The position numbers were made by a program, and so were the translations under genes. Below are positions 7,732 to 15,926 of a stretch of DNA of 64,000 nucleotides, piece by piece. Origin of the DNA: Microlunatus capsulatus (GTDB lineage: Bacteria; Actinomycetota; Actinomycetes; Propionibacteriales; Propionibacteriaceae); contig NZ_JAGIOB010000001.1 in NCBI RefSeq assembly GCF_017876495.1, forward strand, positions 1 through 64,000, written 5' to 3'. The notes beneath the pieces were generated by a model. It was not told where the DNA came from, made no database searches, and worked only from the letters and a program-made list of their open reading frames with translations. How positions within the stretch are numbered: position 1 is the first letter of the stretch; each line of letters starts with the position of its first letter.

Positions 7732-9063
7732 TCAGCCCGCCTGTCCCCGCTGGCGCAGCACGAGCTCGCAGAACATGGCGTCGGACCAGGAGAACCACGG
7801 GCGCGTGAAGTCCTCCGGGGCGTCGGGGTCGAAGGACTCGTGCATCCGGCCCGTGCCCGCGGTGGTGGCGGCGAGGGTGTCCAGGCAGGCGCGGCTCTCG
7901 GCCGGGTCGAGGGTGGTCAGCCCCTGCACCGAGAGGGCGATCGGCCAGACGTAGCCGGGCGGGGTGTGCGGGCTGCCGACGCCGGCCGCGCGGGCGCCGC
8001 GGTAGAAGTACGGGTTGGCGGGGGAGAGGACAAAGGCGCGGGTGGCGAGGTAGCGGGGGTCGTCCGCCGCCAGGTAGCCCGTCAGCGGGGCGGAGAGCAG
8101 GCTCGGCATGTTCGCGTCGTCCATCAGCAGCTGGTCGCCGCGGCCGTCCACCTCGTAGGCGTAGACGCGGCTGCCGTCGGGCAGGGTCGCGACGCCGTAG
8201 GTCTCGACCGCCTCCCGGACGGTGCGGCTGAGGCGGAGCGCCCGCTCCGCCAGCGCCGGGTCGTCGAGGAACTGGTCGGCGATCTCGGCGATCTGGCCGG
8301 CGGCCACGGCGACGAACATGTTGCCGGGGATGTTGTAGCCGAGCTCGCACGCGTCGTCGCTGGGACGGAACCCGCTCCAGACCAGGCCGCACGGGGCCGT
8401 CTCGCGGCCCCGGCCCTCCCGCACCAGCGTGTCGGTCGGCGGGCCGTCGAGGCGCTGGAAGCGGTAGGAGGACCGGGCCTCGTGGTCCTGCTCCGTCTCG
8501 AGGGTGTCCAGGACGGCGCGGAACGCGTCGCGCGCCACCGCGTCGAGGTGGTCGGTCCGTCCGGTGGTCCGCCACAGCTGGTGGGCCAGGTCGACGGGGA
8601 AGCAGAGCGAGTCGAGCTCGAACTTGCGCTCCCAGGTGACCGGGCCGGCGTCGGTGAGGTCGTCGGCGTGCCGGCTGGTGCGGACGTCGGTGAAGGAGTT
8701 GGCGTAGGGGTCGGTCAGCAGGAACAGCAGCTGGCGGCGCAGCACCCCGAGCAGCAGGTCCTGCAGCGCGGGGTCCTCGGCGCAGAGCAGCACGTACGGA
8801 CGGAGCTGGGCGGCCGAGTCCCGCAGCCACATGGCGGGGATGTCCCCGGTGAGCACGAAGACCGTGCCGTCCTCGCGCACCTGGGCGACCTCGCGCAAGT
8901 TGGTCGCCATGGCGTGCCGGAAGATCTCGACGACCTCCGCGGGCAGCACGGCCGTCAGGTCGCGCACCGCGTCCGCGAGCGGCCGCGGCTCGGGCACGGC
9001 GTCGGTGCTGGTCGCGGGCGGGGTGGGCGGCTGCGGTGCCGCTCCGGGCTCGTTCGACGACAT
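7732..9063 (-). CDS. Glycoside hydrolase family 125 exo-alpha-mannosidase
   Basis: 443 residues from ATG 9061-9063; a longer upstream reading is open but unlikely. The GH125 signature is strong: DGTVFVLTGDIPAMWLRDSAAQLRPY, FELDSLCFPVDLAHQLWR, SGFRPSDDACELGYNIPGNMFVAVA, DDANMPSLLSAPL and RPWFSWSDAMFCELVL. Family members are metal-independent, inverting alpha-1,6-mannosidases. No signal peptide is visible, so it probably acts in the cytoplasm on imported or internal mannosides. A phosphotransferase-like gene follows 20 nt downstream. Confidence 0.92.
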   Translation of the reverse strand: MSSNEPGAAPQPPTPPATSTDAVPEPRPLADAVRDLTAVLPAEVVEIFRHAMATNLREVAQVREDGTVFVLTGDIPAMWLRDSAAQLRPYVLLCAEDPALQDLLLGVLRRQLLFLLTDPYANSFTDVRTSRHADDLTDAGPVTWERKFELDSLCFPVDLAHQLWRTTGRTDHLDAVARDAFRAVLDTLETEQDHEARSSYRFQRLDGPPTDTLVREGRGRETAPCGLVWSGFRPSDDACELGYNIPGNMFVAVAAGQIAEIADQFLDDPALAERALRLSRTVREAVETYGVATLPDGSRVYAYEVDGRGDQLLMDDANMPSLLSAPLTGYLAADDPRYLATRAFVLSPANPYFYRGARAAGVGSPHTPPGYVWPIALSVQGLTTLDPAESRACLDTLAATTAGTGRMHESFDPDAPEDFTRPWFSWSDAMFCELVLRQRGQAG

Positions 9064-9362
9064 CGCGGGACGACCTCTCGGGTGCGGGGGGAGCAGCGGC
9101 TCAGGTGCGGAGATGTCTACCAGAGTGCCCCGGCCGAGCGGTCCGCTCGGGCCCGCCGCGTTGCCGGCGACGGCGGCGCAGCGACGAGCGGAGGACGGGG
9201 AAGGGCGGGGTTTCCGACATTCCTGGTGCTCGCTCTCCCCCTTTCCGACGTCTTCTCCGCGCTTTTCTGCCACCTTCTGCGCATGAGGGAGAACGGCTGC
9301 GGTCGTGTATCTTCATCTCTCCGACGGGGGTCGACCACGAGAACAGGAAAGGCCGGTGCCCG
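9064..9362. other. Divergent intergenic region
   Basis: About 300 bases between the start of the mannosidase gene and the GAF gene. It is locally richer in T (cttttctgcc and gtgtatcttc blocks around 9250-9320) than the surrounding coding DNA and must hold promoters for both divergent units. I see no clear paired -35/-10, no strong inverted repeat and no coding continuation. Confidence 0.5.
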
Positions 9363-9863
9363 GTGCAGGTGGACGAAGAGGGCCGTCGTCTCGAGGCCCT
9401 GAGGGCCCTCGACGCCCTCGACGTCGAGGAGCCGGACGCACGCTTCTCGTCGATGGTGCTCATCGCCCAGCACTGGTTCGACCTGCCGATGGTCAGCATC
9501 ACCCTGGTGGACGCCGACCGGCAGTGGCGGGTGGCCTCCTACGGGCCCCTGGCCCGCCAGACCGGCCTGGAGGGCGCGATCTGCCCGGTCGCCATGCACG
9601 CCGAGGACGTGTTCGTCGTGGACGACACCGCCCGGGACCCCCGGTTCGCGCCGGCCGCGGACGCCGTCGGCCCCGTCATCCGGTTCTACGCGGGCGCGCC
9701 GCTGCACGCGCCGACCGGTGAGGCCGTGGGGTCGTTCTGCGTCATGGGCCCGCGCCCCCGCAGCTTCAGCCGAGCCGACCGGGACGTGCTCGAGGACCTC
9801 GGGCGCTGGGTCGAGCAGGAGCTGGGGCGCGGCGTCCGGCCGCAGACCCGGACGTCGCCCTAG
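9363..9863 (+). CDS. Single GAF-domain protein
   Basis: 166 residues from GTG 9363, chosen because AGGAAAGG lies 10 nt upstream. The whole protein is one GAF domain: LDVEEPDARFSSMVLIAQHWFDLPMVSITLVDADRQWRVASYGP, then GAICPVAMHAEDVFVVDDTARDPRF, RFYAGAPLHAPTGEAVGSFCVMGPRPRSFS. It has the layout of the free-standing GAF proteins related to N-termini of GGDEF and kinase sensors. No output domain is attached. Ligand unknown; a small-molecule or redox sensor acting through a partner is the natural guess. Confidence 0.85.
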   Translation: MQVDEEGRRLEALRALDALDVEEPDARFSSMVLIAQHWFDLPMVSITLVDADRQWRVASYGPLARQTGLEGAICPVAMHAEDVFVVDDTARDPRFAPAADAVGPVIRFYAGAPLHAPTGEAVGSFCVMGPRPRSFSRADRDVLEDLGRWVEQELGRGVRPQTRTSP

Positions 9864-9994
9864 CCCCGGGCGGGGTGGGCGCGGAGGCGGCCGGCGACCG
9901 TCAGGTGTCACCGGCCTGAGCTCCGCAGCCGAGCTCCCCCAAGACTGCGGGGCCTGGAGCAGACGGTAGAGGCCGCCCGCTCGCCCGGTGGTGC

Positions 9995-10006
9995 ATCACG
10001 CGTGAT
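9995..10006. promoter_or_regulatory. Perfect 12-bp palindrome ATCACGCGTGAT
   Basis: A perfect palindrome in non-coding DNA. Eleven of its bases (ATCACGCGTGA) recur inside the promoter spacer of the TasA-like gene at 29957-29967, which makes a shared regulator plausible. There is no direct evidence for the binding protein. Confidence 0.4.
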
Positions 10007-10050
10007 CGTGACCTCGGTCCGCCGTGCTCGAGTCCAAGGTCCCGACCTGG

Positions 10051-10112
10051 TCACGGAGCCGGTGGGCCGGCCTGCGCCGGGTCACGGGGTGGGTGGACCG
10101 GCCTGCGCCGGC
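10051..10112. repeat. 31-bp imperfect tandem repeat, two copies
   Basis: Units 10051-10081 and 10082-10112 share TCACGG at the start and CCGGCCTGCGCCGG near the end. The region is non-coding, between convergent genes. Probably a local duplication; no function visible. Confidence 0.6.
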
Positions 10113-10162
10113 CGGGACGGGTCAGCCCGGGTCGGAGTCGGGACGACCTGTGCGCGGACGGA

Positions 10163-10546
10163 CTACGCGACCTTCTTCTTCGTGGGGGCGAACCGCTCGG
10201 GCACGCCCGGCCCGATGGCGCCGCTCCGGAGGAGGCTGAGCCGCTCGGTCAGGAGCTCCTCGAGCTCGGCCACGGAGCGCCGCTCCCGCAGCATGTCCCA
10301 GTGGGACCGGACCACCTTGGCGGGCTCCTCGACGGCTCGCTCCCCGTCGGAGCGGAGGGCCGGCGCCCAGCACCGGGGGCAGTCCCAGTCCAGGGGCAGC
10401 GCGGCCTCGGTCGAGAAGGTGACCGTGAAGTGGTGCTGCGCCGGGCAGTCGAAGTCGAGCTCCAGGCGTGGGGACAGGGTGACGTCCCGGTCGTTCTCGT
10501 GGCTCTTCGACCCCAGGCCGGTGGCGTTCATGGTGCGGCTGCGCAT
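10163..10546 (-). CDS. rbpA: RbpA-family RNA polymerase-binding protein
   Basis: 127 residues from the ATG at 10544-10546. The C-terminal segment RSHWDMLRERRSVAELEELLTERLSLLR (about 81-108) is the sigma-interaction domain signature of actinobacterial RbpA. The central core carries Cys34, His38, Cys56 and Cys59 (DFDCPAQHH and WDCPRCWAP), a possible zinc site. The N-terminal TGLGSKSHENDRDV matches the RbpA core-binding tail. RbpA binds RNA polymerase holoenzyme, stabilises open complexes and affects rifampicin tolerance. The C-terminal extension ending APTKKKVA and the divergent centre suggest it may be a second, RbpB-like paralogue instead of the main copy. Confidence 0.88.
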   Translation of the reverse strand: MRSRTMNATGLGSKSHENDRDVTLSPRLELDFDCPAQHHFTVTFSTEAALPLDWDCPRCWAPALRSDGERAVEEPAKVVRSHWDMLRERRSVAELEELLTERLSLLRSGAIGPGVPERFAPTKKKVA

Positions 10547-10593
10547 AGCGGTTCTGCTTTCGGTGACGCAGGAGAAGGGTGCTGGCCGCACCC

Positions 10594-10617
10594 CACCTAC
10601 CCGGCCCACGGTAGGTG
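10594..10617 (-). terminator. Stem-loop downstream of the quinone reductase gene
   Basis: An 8-bp perfect stem (CACCTACC / GGTAGGTG) with an 8-nt loop lies between the end of the reductase gene (10669) and the start of the RbpA-like gene (10546), both on the minus strand. A smaller stem AGGCG/CGCCT lies beside it at 10621-10635. There is no T-run, as is usual in such genomes. It could instead act in the rbpA leader. Confidence 0.45.
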
Positions 10618-10668
10618 CAGAGGCGGCTAACGCCTAACAGACGGGGCCGAGCGGGGTGGCCGCGCCGG

Positions 10669-11751
10669 TCAGCGGGCGGTCGAGGTCGGGGTGAGCACGA
10701 CCTTGCCGGCGACGGTGCGGCTCTCGGCCAGCGCGAGCGCCCGGGCCGCTTCCTCCAGCGGGAACCGTGCGGCGATCTGCGGCACGAGGTCGCCGGACGC
10801 GAGCAGCGCGGCGACGGCCGCGAAGGCCGTGTGCTGGCGGGCCCGGAACCGCTCCGCGCGGCGGCGGCCCGCCCAGAAGTTGTAGAAGGTCGCGCGCCGG
10901 CCGTCGGGCACCGCGTTCCAGACCGCGAGGCGGGCGAACAGCAGGAGCACGGGCAGCTGCGCCGGGCCGGAGGCGTCCTTCGTCGCCGCCGTCCCGTAGG
11001 ACACGAGGACGCCTCGGCGGCCGACGTGGCGCCAGGACCTGCGGATCCCCGCGCCCCCGACGTGGTCGAAGACGGCGTCGACGCCGTCGGGGGCGAGGGT
11101 GTCGACCTGCTCGTGCAGGGCCGGGTCGGCGGCGTCGAGCGGCTCGGCGCCGAGCCGGCGGAGCAGCGCGTGGTGGCGGGGGGCGGCCGTGCCCAGCACC
11201 CGGAGGCCGGCGTGCCGGGCCAGCTGGACGAGCGTCGAGCCGACCCCGCCGTTGGCGCCCAGCACGAGGACGGTGCCGCTGGCCGGCACCCGCGCGACGT
11301 CGTGCAGCATCTGCCACGCCGTGACCCCGTTGACGAGCACCGTCTCGACGGCGGCCGGGTCCAGGCCGTCGGGGACGGGCAGGGCGTCCGCGGCGTCGAC
11401 CTCGACGTGGCTGGCCCAACCGCCGGTCCCGGTCACCGCGGCCACCCGACGGCCCCGGAGGTCGTCCGCCACCCCTGGTCCGGTGGCGACCACGGTGCCG
11501 ACGAGGTCGTAGCCCGGGACGAAGGGGAAGGCCGGCTGGTCGTAGTACTTCCCGCGCCGCATCTGCTGCTCGGCGAAGGAGACGCCGGTGGCCCCGACCT
11601 CGACGACCACCCGGCCGGCGGCCGGCGCCGCGAGCGGGACGGACCGGACGACGAGCCCGTCGGGCGCGACCAGGCCGGGCAGCACGACCTCCGTGCGCGT
11701 GCGGGGGGACGTCGACCCGGACGGGGCGGACGAGCGGGGTGCGGTGGTCAT
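10669..11751 (-). CDS. Quinone oxidoreductase-like MDR protein
   Basis: 360 residues. Typical zinc-independent medium-chain reductase: GATGVSFAEQQMRRGKYYDQPAFPFVPGYDLVGTVVATGPGV (GroES-like part), GWASHVEVDA, VETVLVNGVTAWQMLHD and the NADPH motif VLVLGANGGVGSTLVQLARHAG, ending KVVLTPTS. The zinc ligands of alcohol dehydrogenases are missing. NADPH-dependent reduction of quinones or enones is the family activity. It is divergent from a TetR regulator with a long inverted repeat between them, so repression by that regulator with induction by a xenobiotic ligand is likely. Confidence 0.9.
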   Translation of the reverse strand: MTTAPRSSAPSGSTSPRTRTEVVLPGLVAPDGLVVRSVPLAAPAAGRVVVEVGATGVSFAEQQMRRGKYYDQPAFPFVPGYDLVGTVVATGPGVADDLRGRRVAAVTGTGGWASHVEVDAADALPVPDGLDPAAVETVLVNGVTAWQMLHDVARVPASGTVLVLGANGGVGSTLVQLARHAGLRVLGTAAPRHHALLRRLGAEPLDAADPALHEQVDTLAPDGVDAVFDHVGGAGIRRSWRHVGRRGVLVSYGTAATKDASGPAQLPVLLLFARLAVWNAVPDGRRATFYNFWAGRRRAERFRARQHTAFAAVAALLASGDLVPQIAARFPLEEAARALALAESRTVAGKVVLTPTSTAR

Positions 11752-11764
11752 CGGGGCTCCTAGG

Positions 11765-11814
11765 TTTACAGGCGATTACCCAAGGACCGTACGCCAGGGG
11801 TAAACGGATGTAAA
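11765..11814. promoter_or_regulatory. TetR operator candidate: inverted arms around the divergent promoter
   Basis: TTTACAGGCGATTACC at 11765-11780 and its imperfect reverse complement GGTAAACGGATGTAAA at 11799-11814 lie in the 72-bp gap between the reductase and tetR starts. The block is unusually AT-rich for this DNA and contains the only likely promoter sequences for both genes, so binding would control both. Confidence 0.65.
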
Positions 11815-11823
11815 GTCTTCGGT

Positions 11824-12486
11824 GTGAGCGACCTGGAGACACCGGCCCGGCGGACCCGCAACCCCCGCGGGGAGGGCGACCGGCTGCGGAGCGAGATCGT
11901 CGCGGCGGCCACCGTCCTGCTGCAGGAGGGGTCCGCGGCCGCCGTCACGCTGCGCGCCGTGGCCCGTGGGGCCGGCATCACCGCACCCGCCATCTACCGG
12001 CACTTCCCCGACGTCGACGCCATCCTGCGCGCGGTCGTGGACACGGCCTTCGCCGACCTCGAGCGGCGGCTGCGCGCGGCCCAGGAGAGCAGGGAGGACC
12101 CGGTCGGGAGGCTGCGCGCCGTGAGCCGCGGCTACCTCGACTTCGCCCGCCAGCAGCCCGAGCACTACCGGCTGATGTTCGGCGGGGCGTGGGACGCGTC
12201 GGCCGGCGCCGACGACGTGCAGCGGGCCGACCGGGCGAGCATCGGGATGGACGCGTTCCAGGTGCTCGTCGACGTGGTCGCGGGCTGCGTCGAGGCGGGC
12301 GCCTCGGCCGGCGACGACGCCTTCGCCGACGCGTCCGCGCTGTGGGTCGGCCTGCACGGGCTGGCCGGGCTGCGGCAGACCACCCCGCTGTTCCCCTGGC
12401 CGCGCGGCCTCGAGGACGACCTCGTCACGACGCTGACCCGCCTGATCCCGGCGGGGGAGCGGACGGCGTCGAGCCGCCGTCCTTGA
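11824..12486 (+). CDS. TetR/AcrR-family regulator
   Basis: 220 residues from GTG 11824. The N-terminal helix-turn-helix is canonical (LRSEIVAAATVLLQEGSAAAVTLRAVARGAGITAPAIYRHFPDVDAILRAVVDTAF, residues ~20-75). The C-terminal ligand domain contains LDFARQQPEHYRLMFGG, a motif of the TetR_C group with the WHG-like region. It is divergent from the quinone reductase gene and probably represses it and itself through the 11765-11814 inverted repeat. Confidence 0.9.
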   Translation: MSDLETPARRTRNPRGEGDRLRSEIVAAATVLLQEGSAAAVTLRAVARGAGITAPAIYRHFPDVDAILRAVVDTAFADLERRLRAAQESREDPVGRLRAVSRGYLDFARQQPEHYRLMFGGAWDASAGADDVQRADRASIGMDAFQVLVDVVAGCVEAGASAGDDAFADASALWVGLHGLAGLRQTTPLFPWPRGLEDDLVTTLTRLIPAGERTASSRRP

Positions 12487-12563
12487 CCGCTCAGCGCTGA
12501 CCGGGCGGGCTCTCCCCGCGGGGGCCGGTCCACGGGGGTGGCCGGACCGGCGAGGATGACCGC

Positions 12564-13970
12564 ATGGAGATGGCTGGCGACACCCTGCAGAAGGCCCTGA
12601 GGATCAACCTCGACCCGCGCTGGTACGGCACGGTGGCCGAGATCGGGGCGGGCCAGGAGGTCGCGCGCTGGTTCTTCCGCGCCGGCGGGGCGGCCGGGAC
12701 GATCGCCAAGTCGATGTCGGCGTACGACATGGCGGTCTCCGACGCCGTCTACGGCAAGTCCCAGCGCTACGTCTCGCTGGGCCGGCTGCAGGCGATGCTC
12801 GACCACGAGCTCGAGCTCAACGTGGACCGGCTCTCCCCGAGCCGCGGCGACGACACCTGCTTCTTCGCCTTCGCCGACACGGTGGTGGCCCGCAGCTACG
12901 CCGGCGGGAACGAGTGCCACGGCTGGATGGGCGTGCGCTTCCAGGCGCACCCGATGGACGAGCCCAACCAGATCGTCGTGCACGTGCGGATGCTCGACGA
13001 CGACGCCAGCCTCCAGCAGGAGGCCCTCGGCATCGTCGGGGTGAACCTCCTGCACGCCGCGTTCTTCGAGCGCCAGGAACCCGAGGACATCGTCCAGAGC
13101 CTGCTGGACAAGCTCTCCACCGGTCGCATCGAGATCGACATGATCCAGTTCACCGGCATCGAGTTCCGCCACGTCGACAACCGGCTGATGGCGCTGGAGC
13201 TGGTGCGCCTCGGGCTGTCCGGCGTCGCGATGTTCGGTCCCGACCGCGAGGTCCTGCAGCCCAGCGAGGTGCTGCGCAAGCACGCCGTCCTCGTCGAGCG
13301 CGGCAGCTTCCGGCCGCCCACCGTGGTGAACATCGACATGCTCGACTGCGCGCGGGAGAAGTTCGAGCAGGACCCCGCCGTCGCCGGCAAGCCCGTGCTG
13401 GCCCTGGCCGAGCTCTCGATGCGGAACCTGCTGGCCGGGGGGACGGTCGACCGGCGGGACTTCCTCGCCCGGGCCGACCTGCTGGCCGCCTGCGGGATGA
13501 CGGTGCTGATCTCGGACTACTTCGAGTACAACCGGCTGGCCCAGTACCTGGCCGCCCGCACGACGGAGCGGATCGGCATCGTCATGGGCGTGCCGAGCCT
13601 GGCCGACCTGTTCGACGAGGCGAACCACACCCAGATGCAGGGCGGGCTGCTGGAGAGCCTCGGCCGGTTGTTCAAGAACGACCTCAAGCTGTTCGTCTAC
13701 CCGATGGTGCGGACCGAGGACGGGACGGTCGTGACCGTCGAGGACCTCGACGTCGGGCCCGGTACGCAGCTGCTGTTCGACTACCTGGCCCGGCGCGGCA
13801 GCTTCGTGCACCTCGACCAGTTCGAGCCGCAGTACCTGCCGATCATGTCCCGCGACGTCCTGCGGCGGATCGCCTCCGGGGACCAGGCCTGGGAGGACAT
13901 GGTGCCGCCGGCCGTGGCCGAGCTGATCAAGAAGCGCGCCTTCTTCGGCTACCGGGCTGCGGTGGCCTGA
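12564..13970 (+). CDS. Conserved protein of unknown function (468 aa)
   Basis: A soluble, codon-typical 468-residue protein starting at ATG 12564 (in-frame ATG two codons later). I do not recognise a defined domain. Conspicuous stretches are MSAYDMAVSDAVYGKSQRYVS, SRGDDTCFFAFADTVVARSY, GWMGVRFQ, VGVNLLHAAFF, IQFTGIEFRHVDNRLMALELVRLGL and GIVMGVPSLADLFDE. No signal peptide, membrane segment or metal-cluster motif is visible. It is monocistronic, 77 nt after the tetR gene, with a CCGGTCC/GGACCGG stem (12525-12550) just upstream that may be a terminator or leader hairpin. Public annotation of relatives may be misleading; I give no function. Confidence 0.8.
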   Translation: MEMAGDTLQKALRINLDPRWYGTVAEIGAGQEVARWFFRAGGAAGTIAKSMSAYDMAVSDAVYGKSQRYVSLGRLQAMLDHELELNVDRLSPSRGDDTCFFAFADTVVARSYAGGNECHGWMGVRFQAHPMDEPNQIVVHVRMLDDDASLQQEALGIVGVNLLHAAFFERQEPEDIVQSLLDKLSTGRIEIDMIQFTGIEFRHVDNRLMALELVRLGLSGVAMFGPDREVLQPSEVLRKHAVLVERGSFRPPTVVNIDMLDCAREKFEQDPAVAGKPVLALAELSMRNLLAGGTVDRRDFLARADLLAACGMTVLISDYFEYNRLAQYLAARTTERIGIVMGVPSLADLFDEANHTQMQGGLLESLGRLFKNDLKLFVYPMVRTEDGTVVTVEDLDVGPGTQLLFDYLARRGSFVHLDQFEPQYLPIMSRDVLRRIASGDQAWEDMVPPAVAELIKKRAFFGYRAAVA

Positions 13971-14014
13971 GCCGGGGCGCGCGGCCGGGTCTGCCCGGGA
14001 CGGCGCGGGCCGGT

Positions 14015-14500
14015 TCAGCCGCCGAACGCCCGCTCCCACAGGTCGTGCCGGTCGTAGAAGGCGCGCAGGGCGTCCAGCTCGACGACCGCGTCGGCCGGGT
14101 CGGTGACGACCGGTCCGGCGGCCCACCAGTCGGCGCCGGGCAGGCCGGACGACGCGTAGAGCCGCGACCCGGGCGGCACGGGCTGGGCCGGGTCCCGCAG
14201 CCGGGCGACGACCTCCCCGTGCGCCGGCTCCCACAGCCGGACGGCCCCGGCCTCCTCCGGGCCCAGGACCACGGCGTCGAACCACCGCCAGACGACGGCG
14301 CTGTCGCCCGCCCGGGTGGCCACGGCGACCAGGTGCCCCGGCCGCACCCGCTCCGTCCTCGGGGCGGGGACGGTGGCCGCGAACCGCGTCGTCACCGCCT
14401 CGTGCCCGGTGTGCAGCTCGCACGCGTCCTCGGCGACGCGGAGAACCACGGCGCAGCGGAGGTCGGCGGCGGCGTCCTCGGCACGGGTCAGTCCCACCAC
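14015..14500 (-). CDS. Protein of unknown function coupled to the DUF4253 gene
   Basis: About 161 residues. Several GTG codons (14509, 14500, 14497) are possible starts; 14500 best fits a GGGAG ribosome site. Every choice overlaps the end of the upstream DUF4253 gene, so translation is probably coupled. The protein shows beta-rich sequence (CAVVLRVAEDACELHTGHEAVTTRFAATVP, RPGHLVAVATRAGDSAVVWRWFDAVVLGP) and ends LDALRAFYDRHDLWERAFGG. No known domain recognised. Confidence 0.65.
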   Translation of the reverse strand: MVGLTRAEDAAADLRCAVVLRVAEDACELHTGHEAVTTRFAATVPAPRTERVRPGHLVAVATRAGDSAVVWRWFDAVVLGPEEAGAVRLWEPAHGEVVARLRDPAQPVPPGSRLYASSGLPGADWWAAGPVVTDPADAVVELDALRAFYDRHDLWERAFGG

Positions 14501-15285
14501 AACCACCACTCCCGGCTCCCGGTCATCTGCGTCAACGCCTCGAGGGTCTCCACGCCCTGGTCGACGACGTCGGGGCAGTAGGCGTACAGCTCGGCGGCGG
14601 CCCGCAGCCGGCTCGGCGCGTCGGCCGGCGGACGGGTGACCAGCAGCTGGGCCACGTCGCGGGTGAGCCCGAACAGCTCGACGCCGAACAGCCCGGCCCA
14701 GCGGCCGAGGACCGCGGTGTGCTCCGCGCCGTGCACCTCGTGGTTGACGGCGCCGTCCCAGCCGAGCAGCTCCGGGACCACCCAGCCCGCCCGGGCGGGC
14801 ACCAGGACCAGGGTCGTCGGCTGCTCCGAGCTGGCGACCACCTGGGCCGGGGTGCGGACGTCGGCGACGACCTCGGGCACCGGGCCGCGCCCCACCAGCT
14901 CACCGGTCGCGCCGGCGTCCCCGGCCGCATCCTCGAGGTCGGCGGCCGCGAGCCGGCGCAGCAGGGCACGGGTGTCGTGGACGGTGAGCGGCGCCTCGTA
15001 GGGCTCCAGCTCGACCGCCTCCCAGAACGCCTCGTCGACCAGCACCGGCCACAGGCCGGTCCGGCCGAACCGGGCCCGGTGGTCGACCCAGAGCTCGCCG
15101 GGGTGCTCGCCCGGGTCGAGGGGCCGCGACCAGACGAGGTGCCCGGTCCCCGGGGTCCGTCGCGCCCGGAACGGGGCCTGGGCACCCGCGGGGGCCGGGG
15201 GGACGTCGGGCCACCGGGCGGGCGGGTCGGGGGGAGCGGCGTCGAGCAGCTCGACCAGCGTCGGCCCGGGGTGGGTGCTCACCAC
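14488..15285 (-). CDS. DUF4253-domain protein
   Basis: 265 residues. The C-terminal half has the DUF4253 signature: TTLVLVPARAGWVVPELLGWDGAVN, EHTAVLGRWAGLFGVELFGLTRDVAQLLVTRPP, AELYAYCPDVVDQGVETLEALTQ, ending REWWLWWD. Members are actinobacterial proteins of unknown role. It overlaps the following gene by several bases, which implies a two-gene operon. Confidence 0.8.
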   Translation of the reverse strand: MVSTHPGPTLVELLDAAPPDPPARWPDVPPAPAGAQAPFRARRTPGTGHLVWSRPLDPGEHPGELWVDHRARFGRTGLWPVLVDEAFWEAVELEPYEAPLTVHDTRALLRRLAAADLEDAAGDAGATGELVGRGPVPEVVADVRTPAQVVASSEQPTTLVLVPARAGWVVPELLGWDGAVNHEVHGAEHTAVLGRWAGLFGVELFGLTRDVAQLLVTRPPADAPSRLRAAAELYAYCPDVVDQGVETLEALTQMTGSREWWLWWD

Positions 15286-15338
15286 GCGAACCTACGCCGC
15301 GGCCGGGGTCGCGCCCGCCCCGGTGCGCGGGCGCCGGC

Positions 15339-15926
15339 TCAGCGTGCGGGGGCCGGCGCGGACGCCCGCGCCCGGAGTCCCTGGTCGAGGAAGTCGACGA
15401 GCCAGGTGAAGCTGTCGTCGACGTCGGTGTCGATCTGGAAGCTGCCGAGCGCCTCCAGGGTCGCGAAGCCGTGCAGGACGCTGCGGAGCATCCGCAGCGC
15501 GTGCACCTGCTCACCGGGGTCGAGGTGGTAGCCGTGCAGCATCGCCGTCCAGGACGCGAGCACCCGGCCGACGGCCGGCACGAGCGGGTCGTCGTCGCCG
15601 CTGACCTCGGCGGCGTTGCCCGCGGCGTAGCGCCCGGGGTGGGCGAGCACGTAGCGCCGCATGGCGTGCGCGCCGGCGAGCAGCGCCTCGCTGCCCGAGC
15701 GGCCCTGGGTCGCGTCGCGGATCGCGTCGGCCAGCTCGTGCATGCCCAGCACGGCGATCCGGTGGGCCAGGTCGGCCTGTCCGGAGACGTGCTTGTAGAG
15801 CGAGGGGGTCTTCACGCCGAGGCGCCCGGCCAGCAGGGCCATGCTCAGCTGGTCGAACCCGACCTCGTCGACCAGGTCGGCGGCGGCCGCTGTGACCGAG
15901 GCGGGCGCGAGCCCGGCCCTAGGCAC
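15339..15926 (-). CDS. TetR-family regulator, WHG-domain type
   Basis: 195 residues from the GTG at 15924-15926, which overlaps the TAG of the upstream hydrolase by 8 nt. HTH residues: LVDEVGFDQLSMALLAGRLGVKTPSLYKHVSGQADLAHRIAV (about 18-60). The C-terminal part HGFATLEALGSFQ is typical of the WHG/TetR_C_33 subgroup. Being second in an operon behind the hydrolase, it most likely autoregulates that operon through the inverted repeat at 16770-16786. Confidence 0.9.
   Translation of the reverse strand: MPRAGLAPASVTAAAADLVDEVGFDQLSMALLAGRLGVKTPSLYKHVSGQADLAHRIAVLGMHELADAIRDATQGRSGSEALLAGAHAMRRYVLAHPGRYAAGNAAEVSGDDDPLVPAVGRVLASWTAMLHGYHLDPGEQVHALRMLRSVLHGFATLEALGSFQIDTDVDDSFTWLVDFLDQGLRARASAPAPAR

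Larger units (their letters stand above)
9864..10162. other. Intergenic region with palindrome and tandem repeat
   Basis: About 300 bases between the convergent GAF and RbpA-like genes. It contains a 12-bp perfect palindrome (9995-10006) and a 31-bp tandem duplication (10051-10112), both listed separately. No convincing gene was found in either strand. Confidence 0.5.

Noticed and set aside
7712-8830. N-terminal 370-codon extension of the phosphotransferase frame
   Set aside because: It overlaps the mannosidase gene in another frame and has Arg/Pro-rich non-protein composition; the GTG at 7709-7711 has a ribosome site.
12525-12550. CCGGTCC/GGACCGG stem before the 468-residue gene as a riboswitch
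   Set aside because: Only one short stem is present, with no conserved aptamer motifs; at most a terminator of the tetR gene.
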